From an uncultured Pseudomonadota bacterium (GTDB lineage Bacteria; Pseudomonadota; Gammaproteobacteria; Burkholderiales; Usitatibacteraceae), in contig CAMPHL010000111.1 of assembly GCA_946885905.1 (NCBI GenBank), positions 1 through 7,585 on the forward strand: a stretch of 7,585 nucleotides of DNA. Reading direction: 5' to 3'. The notes below the pieces were generated by a model. It worked only from the letters and a program-made list of their open reading frames with translations. It was not told the origin of the DNA and ran no database searches. The position numbers were made by a program, and so were the translations under genes. Of the stretch, positions 1 to 4,214 are shown piece by piece (within the stretch, counting starts at the first letter, position 1; the number at the start of each line of letters is the position of its first letter).

Positions 1-151
1 CGACGAGCGCGACGATGTCCGCGAAGTCCCGGTCCGCCATCGCGCCGGTACGGCCATCGACATGCAACAACCGGCTCGCCGTTCGCGCCCGCGCCGGATG
101 CTGCGCGATCAGCTCCGGCGGGAGGGCATAGTCGAAATCGGAGAGGTGCAC
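1..151 (-). CDS. queA: S-adenosylmethionine:tRNA ribosyltransferase-isomerase, N-terminal part
   Basis: QueA transfers and isomerises the ribosyl part of S-adenosylmethionine onto 7-aminomethyl-7-deazaguanine in tRNA, giving epoxyqueuosine; it acts in the cytoplasm. Only the first 50 codons lie in the window, and the gene continues past position 1. The visible N-terminus has the family opening: [17 protein letters not shown], then [13 protein letters not shown] and DFADIV, matching the usual DFxxxLPxxLIAxxP...SRLL..D..TG pattern of QueA. The start chosen is GTG at 151-149, because the family similarity begins at that residue (GTG-CAC-CTC). No Shine-Dalgarno lies at normal distance; the GGAGGG further upstream is about 20 nt away and fits better before an out-of-frame ATG. 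A -10 box at 163-158 would place transcription start almost on the GTG, so a leaderless message is possible. Family call is firm; exact start is less so. Confidence 0.9.
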   Translation of the reverse strand, partial: MHLSDFDYALPPELIAQHPARARTASRLLHVDGRTGAMADRDFADIVALV

Positions 152-157
152 CGACCG

Positions 158-165
158 ATTATAAT
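158..165. promoter_or_regulatory. Shared palindromic -10 element between queA and tRNA-Leu
   Basis: ATTATAAT at 158-165 is its own reverse complement, so a perfect TATAAT is read on the plus strand (160-165) and on the minus strand (163-158). On the plus strand it would start transcription near 171-173, about 10 nt before the tRNA. On the minus strand it would start near 151, at the queA GTG. It is the most AT-rich spot in the first 350 bases. I see no convincing -35 hexamer at 16-18 bp on either strand, so promoter assignment rests on the -10 box and position. Confidence 0.55.
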
Positions 166-181
166 TTTCATCTTCCCTCCA

Positions 182-268
182 GCCGGGATGGCGGAATTGG
201 TAGACGCACGGGACTCAAAATCCCGCGGTGGCAACACCATGTGGGTTCGATTCCCACTCCCGGCACCA
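182..268 (+). tRNA. tRNA-Leu (anticodon CAA)
   Basis: A complete class II tRNA cloverleaf is visible. Acceptor stem GCCGGGA (182-188) pairs with TCCCGGC (258-264), followed by discriminator A265 and encoded CCA (266-268). The anticodon stem CGGGA/TCCCG (209-213 and 221-225) encloses the loop CTCAAAA with anticodon CAA at 216-218, which reads UUG. The long variable arm GGTG-GCAA-CACC (227-238) is the hallmark of Leu/Ser/Tyr tRNAs. The T arm is GTGGG/CCCAC (241-245 and 253-257) around TTCGATT. It lies divergent from queA with about 30 bp between them. A hairpin follows the 3' end at 292-328. Confidence 0.97.
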
Positions 269-291
269 CAGGCGCAAGGCCGCCACCCCCC

Positions 292-328
292 GTTCGTCCG
301 GCCCGAGAGCCCAGCGCTCGGCACGAAC
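292..328 (+). terminator. Hairpin downstream of tRNA-Leu, possible terminator
   Basis: GTTCGT (292-297) pairs with ACGAAC (323-328), and within it CCGAG (303-307) pairs with CTCGG (317-321) around a 9-nt loop, giving a two-part GC-rich stem 24 nt after the tRNA CCA. It is placed where tRNA transcription should end. There is no T-tract after it, so it is not a canonical intrinsic terminator; it could be a Rho-assisted end, a processing signal or chance pairing in GC-rich DNA. Confidence 0.3.
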
Positions 329-395
329 CTCGTCGCCGCCGGAATGTGAGCCCTGTTTCATATGCAATGGACGCGGTATGAATCCTGAAACCCCG

Positions 396-510
396 CAAAT
401 GACCCTTTGTTACGGACTATTACCGCCGGTAAGCCGCGATCAGACACGGATTTCACACCCCGGACTATGGTATCGCTGCTTGCAGCGCGGATACAAATGA
501 CCTACTGTTA
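396..510. repeat. Pair of 17-bp imperfect direct repeats upstream of the kinase operon
   Basis: Positions 396-412 and 494-510 both read CAAATGACC-NNN-TGTTA, identical at 14 of 17 bases, with CTT in the first copy and TAC in the second. The copies start 98 bp apart. Directly after the first copy comes CGGACTAT (413-420), repeated at 461-468, so two different repeat words lie interleaved in about 115 bp. A dyad (471-493) abuts the second copy. Both copies lie upstream of the operon start near 598 and in no gene, as expected for paired sites of a DNA-binding regulator. No known regulator motif is recognised. Confidence 0.5.
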
Positions 511-586
511 ATTTATCCTGGCAACAGCGGCGGCCGCTCCCTCCCACGATGGGTGGTGCTGCCCGGTTGTGGTGCAAATTTTTTTC

Positions 587-591
587 GGGGG
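587..591 (+). promoter_or_regulatory. Ribosome binding site supporting a TTG start at 598
   Basis: GGGGG at 587-591 lies 6 nt before TTG 598. The third gene of the operon uses a similar GGGGG (4201-4205) 5 nt before its ATG. The in-frame GTG at 553 has no purine-rich site before it, and the codons from 553 to 597 include an AT-rich AAT-TTT-TTT run unlike the rest of the gene. This favours 598 over 553. A later GTG at 649 has no ribosome site at normal spacing. Confidence 0.45.
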
Positions 592-597
592 CTTTGC

Positions 598-3027
598 TTG
601 GCAGTCGCAACAGGACTGAAGGGAGCACCGCAGGCCGTAGCACCTGGTGTGGCGGCGGATGCCGAGCAGGGCTCGCGCGGCGAGACGCTGTCCTCGCTCG
701 CGGCCACTTCCGGCGATCGCTCGCGCGCATTTGCGCTGGTGCTGGTATCGGCGATCGCATTCGCCGCACTCGTTCCATTCGCGCAGCAGCCCTTGGCGGC
801 CGTCCACGCCTTCATCCCGGGTTACCAGGCAGCGCTCGTGATGGGCGATCTCATCACCGCCTCGCTGCTCTTCGCCCAGCTGCAGTATTCCCGCTCGCGG
901 GCGCTGCTGGTGCTCGCCTGCGGGTACCTGTTCACGGGCGCGATCGCAATCGCGCATGCCCTCACGTTCCCGGGCCTGTTCGTGCCCGGGGGGCTGCTCG
1001 GAGCGGGACCGCAAAGCACGGCGTGGCTCTACATGTTCTGGCATGCCGGCTTTCCGCTTTGCGTGATCGGCTATGCCGTGCTGAAGGGTTCGATCCAGCG
1101 CCCCGGCACGATCGGCCTGGGGGTCGCACTTTCGATCGCCGCCGCGCTGGCCTTCACGGCACTGGCCACTTCGACAGAGGGCGTCCTGCCCCCGATCATG
1201 CGGGGCAACCAATACCTGCCGGCGATGAGCCTGGTCGTGGGCAGCGTGTGGGCCCTCAGCTTCGTCGCCCTGATCGTGCTCTGGATGCGACGCGTGCACA
1301 CGGTCCTCGACGTCTGGCTCCTGGTCGTCATGTGCGCGTGGATCTTCGACATCGCGCTATCGGCCGTGTTGAACGCAGGGCGCTTCGACGTGGGCTTCTA
1401 CGCGGGCCGCGCCTACGGCCTCCTGGCGGCCATCCTGGTGCTGGTCGTCCTGCTGTTCGAGAACGCGAGGCTTTACCGGCGACTGGTCGAGCACACCACG
1501 CAGCTCGACGCCGCACGGCGCCGGGCGATGCAGGCCGAGCGCACCAAGGGCAACTTCCTCGCGACGATGAGCCACGAGATCCGCACCCCGATGAACGGCG
1601 TGATGGGGATGCTCGAGCTCCTCGCCCTCACGCGGCTCGACGGGGACCAGCGCACCAAGCTCGGAGTGATCCGCGAATCCGGGCGCTCGCTGCTGCGCAT
1701 CCTGGACGACATCCTCGACATCTCCAAGATCGAGGCCGGGAAGGTGGAGCTGCGGCTCGAGCCGACTTCGATCGCGGCGGTGGTCGAGCGCGTACGCGCC
1801 ATCCATGCGGCCAACGCCGCAAGCAAGGGCGTCCAGCTCGCCGCCGTCGTCGACGAGCGCATCAGCCCCTCGGTCATGGCGGATCCGCTTCGCCTGGGTC
1901 AGATCCTGAACAACCTCGTGAGCAATGCCGTCAAGTTCACCACGGAAGGGGCCGTGACGTTGCGCGCCGGGCTGGTCGAACGCGCCGAGGACAGGGAGGT
2001 CGTTCGGCTCACGGTCGAGGACACCGGATGCGGCATCGCGGCGCAGGACCTCTTCCGGCTGTTCGAGCCGTTCGCCCAGGCGAGCCAGAACCGCAGCGGC
2101 GGCACCGGGCTCGGACTTTCCATCTCCCGCCGGCTCGCGGAGCTGATGCAAGGCAGGGTGTACATCGAGAGCAAGCCCGGAGAGGGCACCAAGGCCATCC
2201 TCGAGATCGCCCTGCAGGTCTCGAACCTCGCGCCGAGGCAGATCATCGCCGCCGTCGAAGAGGCGCGGTCGATCGCGAACCATGCGCCCACCGTCGCGGA
2301 AGCCCGGGCCGCGGCGAGCCTCATCCTCGTGGTCGACGATCACCCGATCAACCGCATGCTGCTGGAGCAACAGCTCAATGCGCTGGGCTACGGGGTCGAG
2401 ACCGCGCGCGATGGGCTGGAGGCGATGGAGCGCTTGAAGGCGGGCGGATTCGGGGCCGTCCTCACCGACTGCTACATGCCGGGAATGGACGGCTACGCCC
2501 TGGCGCGCCACATCCGCGCTCGCGAAGCCGCGCAAGGCTCGGCCCGCATCCCGGTCATCGCCTGCACGGCCAACGCGATGGAAGGCGATGCCGCCGAATG
2601 CCTGGCGGCGGGAATGGACGATGTGCTGGCGAAGCCGGTCGGGCTCGCGGAGCTGCTGCGCAAGCTCCAGGCGTGGATCCCGAAAGCCGGGCCCCTGGAC
2701 CGCGATGCACTTCAGGTCCTTTCGAGCGGCGACGAAGGCAAGGAGCTCGAGATCCTGTCCCAATTCCGCCGGTACGGCGCCGAGGACGCGCATGCGCTCA
2801 AGGCGGCCATCGAATCGAAGGATGCCGCGCGCATCGCGGCGGCATCGCACCGGATCAAGTCCTCCAGCCTCTGCGTCGGGGCCATGGCCCTGGCGGACGT
2901 TTCCAGCCAGATCGAGAAGGCGGCGCGCGCGAACGACACCGTCGCGGCCTGCGCCGGCCTCGCCCGGTTCGACCGGGAGCTCGGACGCCTCAATGCGCAC
3001 ATCGTCGTCATGGAAAGCAGGCAATGA
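598..3027 (+). CDS. MASE4-domain hybrid sensor histidine kinase (HisKA-HATPase-REC-HPt)
   Basis: An inner-membrane sensor kinase of 809 residues from the TTG start (824 if GTG 553 is used). Residues 45-287 carry eight hydrophobic segments and match the MASE4 sensor type, with the signatures GDLITASLLF, GYLF, LTFPGLF and GLLGAG. HisKA follows with H326 in ATMSHEIRTPMNG. The HATPase has an intact N-box (NNLVSNAVKFT, N443), G1 (DTGCGI, from 475), F-box (LFEPF) and G2 (GGTGLGL, 501-507). The REC domain (about 575-693) has acidic pair D580/D581, phospho-acceptor D624, T657 and K679. A C-terminal HPt has H751 in SHRIKSSSLCVGA. All steps of an internal His-Asp-His relay are therefore present; the REC and HPt resemble those of BvgS/EvgS-type kinases. 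The stop overlaps the next gene by 4 bp. Likely output is phosphorylation of the downstream REC-EAL protein. The signal is unknown, since MASE4 has few exposed loops. Confidence 0.92.
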   Translation: MAVATGLKGAPQAVAPGVAADAEQGSRGETLSSLAATSGDRSRAFALVLVSAIAFAALVPFAQQPLAAVHAFIPGYQAALVMGDLITASLLFAQLQYSRSRALLVLACGYLFTGAIAIAHALTFPGLFVPGGLLGAGPQSTAWLYMFWHAGFPLCVIGYAVLKGSIQRPGTIGLGVALSIAAALAFTALATSTEGVLPPIMRGNQYLPAMSLVVGSVWALSFVALIVLWMRRVHTVLDVWLLVVMCAWIFDIALSAVLNAGRFDVGFYAGRAYGLLAAILVLVVLLFENARLYRRLVEHTTQLDAARRRAMQAERTKGNFLATMSHEIRTPMNGVMGMLELLALTRLDGDQRTKLGVIRESGRSLLRILDDILDISKIEAGKVELRLEPTSIAAVVERVRAIHAANAASKGVQLAAVVDERISPSVMADPLRLGQILNNLVSNAVKFTTEGAVTLRAGLVERAEDREVVRLTVEDTGCGIAAQDLFRLFEPFAQASQNRSGGTGLGLSISRRLAELMQGRVYIESKPGEGTKAILEIALQVSNLAPRQIIAAVEEARSIANHAPTVAEARAAASLILVVDDHPINRMLLEQQLNALGYGVETARDGLEAMERLKAGGFGAVLTDCYMPGMDGYALARHIRAREAAQGSARIPVIACTANAMEGDAAECLAAGMDDVLAKPVGLAELLRKLQAWIPKAGPLDRDALQVLSSGDEGKELEILSQFRRYGAEDAHALKAAIESKDAARIAAASHRIKSSSLCVGAMALADVSSQIEKAARANDTVAACAGLARFDRELGRLNAHIVVMESRQ

Positions 3028-4214
3028 CGGACATCGCCGGGCTCAGGATCCTGTTGGTCGAGGACCATGGATTCCAGCGCTGGCTGATGACCGACCTGCT
3101 GAACGGCCTGGGGGCGCGCGCGATCGAGGCCGTCGCGGACGGAAAGGCCGCCCTGAATGCCCTGGGCGCGGGCGAAGCATTCGACCTGGTCGTGAGCGAC
3201 CTCGACATGCCGGGCGTGGACGGCATGGAGCTTTTCCGCCGCATGGCCGAGGAAGGCCATCGGGCCGGGCTCATCGTCGTGAGCGCGCATGAGCCCCACC
3301 TGCTCGCCACCGTGGAGGCCATGGCGCGCGAGTACCGCTTGAACTTCGTGGCCACGATTCCGAAGCCGCTCACCGCCACGAAGTTCGAAGCCGCGCTCGC
3401 GGCATTCGTGCCCGCATCGCGCCTCGAGAAGAACGGGCCGTCGTTCACGCGCGAGGAGATCGCCGCGAGCTTGCGCCGCGGGGAGTTCACCGCGTTCTTC
3501 CAGCCGAAGGTCCAGATCCCCTCGGGGCGCGTCCATGGGGTCGAGGCACTCGCGCGCTGGCTGCATCCCTACCGCGGCATCGTGCCGCCAGCGGCGTTCC
3601 TCGGCGTCGTCGAGTCCACGGACCTGATGGGGACGCTCACCGAACGCATCGTGCGCGATTCGCTCGCCGCCTGCCGCTCCTGGAGCGAATCGGGCAAGGA
3701 GATCAGCGTCGCGGTGAATCTCTCGGCGGCGCTGCTATCGGATCCCGGGCTCGCCGATCGGATGACCGCCCTTGCGGCGGAGGCCGGAGTCGAGCCCCGC
3801 CAGGTCACTTTCGAGATCACCGAATCGGCCGCGGGCCAGCACATGGGAAAGGAGCTCGAAAACCTCTCGCGCCTGAGGATGCGCGGCTTCGAGCTTTCGA
3901 TCGACGACTTCGGGACCGGCTACTCCTCGATGCAGCGACTGTCGAACGTCCCGTTCACGGAGCTCAAGGTCGACCAGCTCTTCGTGCGCAACGCCGAGCG
4001 CGACGCCGCGAGCCTCGCCATTGTCGACTCGAGCATCCAGTTGGCGAATCGCCTCGGCATGAGGTCGGTCGCGGAAGGCGTCGAGACCCAGGCGCAATGG
4101 AAGATGCTGCTCGGGATGGGCTGCGGGTTCGCCCAAGGCCATTTCATCGGCGAGGCGATGGATGGGATGCGGTTCATCGAATGGCTCGAGGAACGCGAAC
4201 GGGGGTGCGCATGA
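3024..4214 (+). CDS. REC-EAL response regulator, probable c-di-GMP phosphodiesterase
   Basis: A 396-residue soluble response regulator, the size and layout of Pseudomonas RocR. The N-terminal REC (about 7-125) has E13/D14, phospho-acceptor D59 in VVSDLDMPGVDG, S87 and K114, so it should accept phosphate. The EAL domain (about 141-390) keeps the catalytic set: E174 in VEALARW, N232 in VNLSA, E264 in FEITES, D294/D295 in DDFGTGYSS (loop 6 intact), K315, E351 in AEGVET, and Q371. This predicts hydrolysis of c-di-GMP to pGpG, with activity set by phosphorylation. The late motif GCGFAQGHFIGEAM departs from the common GCD..QGY....P form. There is no DNA-binding domain. It begins at ATG 3024 inside the stop of the first kinase, with a weak GGAAAG 6 nt before it, and overlaps the next gene by 4 bp. 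The flanking HPt-bearing kinases are the obvious phosphate donors. Confidence 0.93.
   Translation: MTDIAGLRILLVEDHGFQRWLMTDLLNGLGARAIEAVADGKAALNALGAGEAFDLVVSDLDMPGVDGMELFRRMAEEGHRAGLIVVSAHEPHLLATVEAMAREYRLNFVATIPKPLTATKFEAALAAFVPASRLEKNGPSFTREEIAASLRRGEFTAFFQPKVQIPSGRVHGVEALARWLHPYRGIVPPAAFLGVVESTDLMGTLTERIVRDSLAACRSWSESGKEISVAVNLSAALLSDPGLADRMTALAAEAGVEPRQVTFEITESAAGQHMGKELENLSRLRMRGFELSIDDFGTGYSSMQRLSNVPFTELKVDQLFVRNAERDAASLAIVDSSIQLANRLGMRSVAEGVETQAQWKMLLGMGCGFAQGHFIGEAMDGMRFIEWLEERERGCA

Larger units (their letters stand above)
269..597. other. Non-coding region between tRNA-Leu and the sensor-kinase operon
   Basis: No protein in this stretch looks real; short open frames here have no recognisable motif and overlap the tRNA. 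It contains the post-tRNA hairpin (292-328), a 17-bp imperfect direct repeat (396-412 and 494-510), an 8-bp direct repeat CGGACTAT (413-420 and 461-468), a small dyad TATC-GCTG-CTTG-CAGC-gcg-GATA (471-493), and a run of seven T (579-585) just before the GGGGG ribosome site. The part from about 350 to 520 is more AT-rich than the surrounding genes, as expected for a promoter. A weak -35-like TTGCAG sits at 480-485, but no good -10 is spaced correctly, so I do not name a promoter. Confidence 0.6.

Noticed and set aside
182..268. tRNA-Leu as an integration site for a mobile element.
   Set aside because: No duplicate of the tRNA 3' end, integrase, transposase or terminal repeats is visible in the window.
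480..517. Sigma-70 promoter for the operon (TTGCAG at 480-485 with a downstream AT-rich stretch).
   Set aside because: The hexamers 16-18 bp downstream match TATAAT at three positions or fewer, so it is too weak to call from sequence alone.
1357..3024. Long minus-strand open frame (555 codons) antisense to the first kinase.
   Set aside because: No recognisable domain, composition typical of an antisense shadow, and it lies opposite a well-supported gene.
4097..4210. Upstream in-frame extension of the third gene beginning at 4097.
   Set aside because: It would overlap the EAL coding sequence by over 110 bp and adds an arginine-rich stretch; ATG 4211 has a GGGGG ribosome site and is followed closely by the first membrane helix.
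549..4214. A single open frame of about 1,220 codons running through the first kinase region and into the REC-EAL gene, with an ATG at 549.
   Set aside because: Upstream of 3024 this frame encodes arginine-rich, motif-free sequence, while the frame from 598 holds MASE4, HisKA, HATPase, REC and HPt. Only the part from ATG 3024 is real; the rest is a stop-poor shadow frame of GC-rich DNA.
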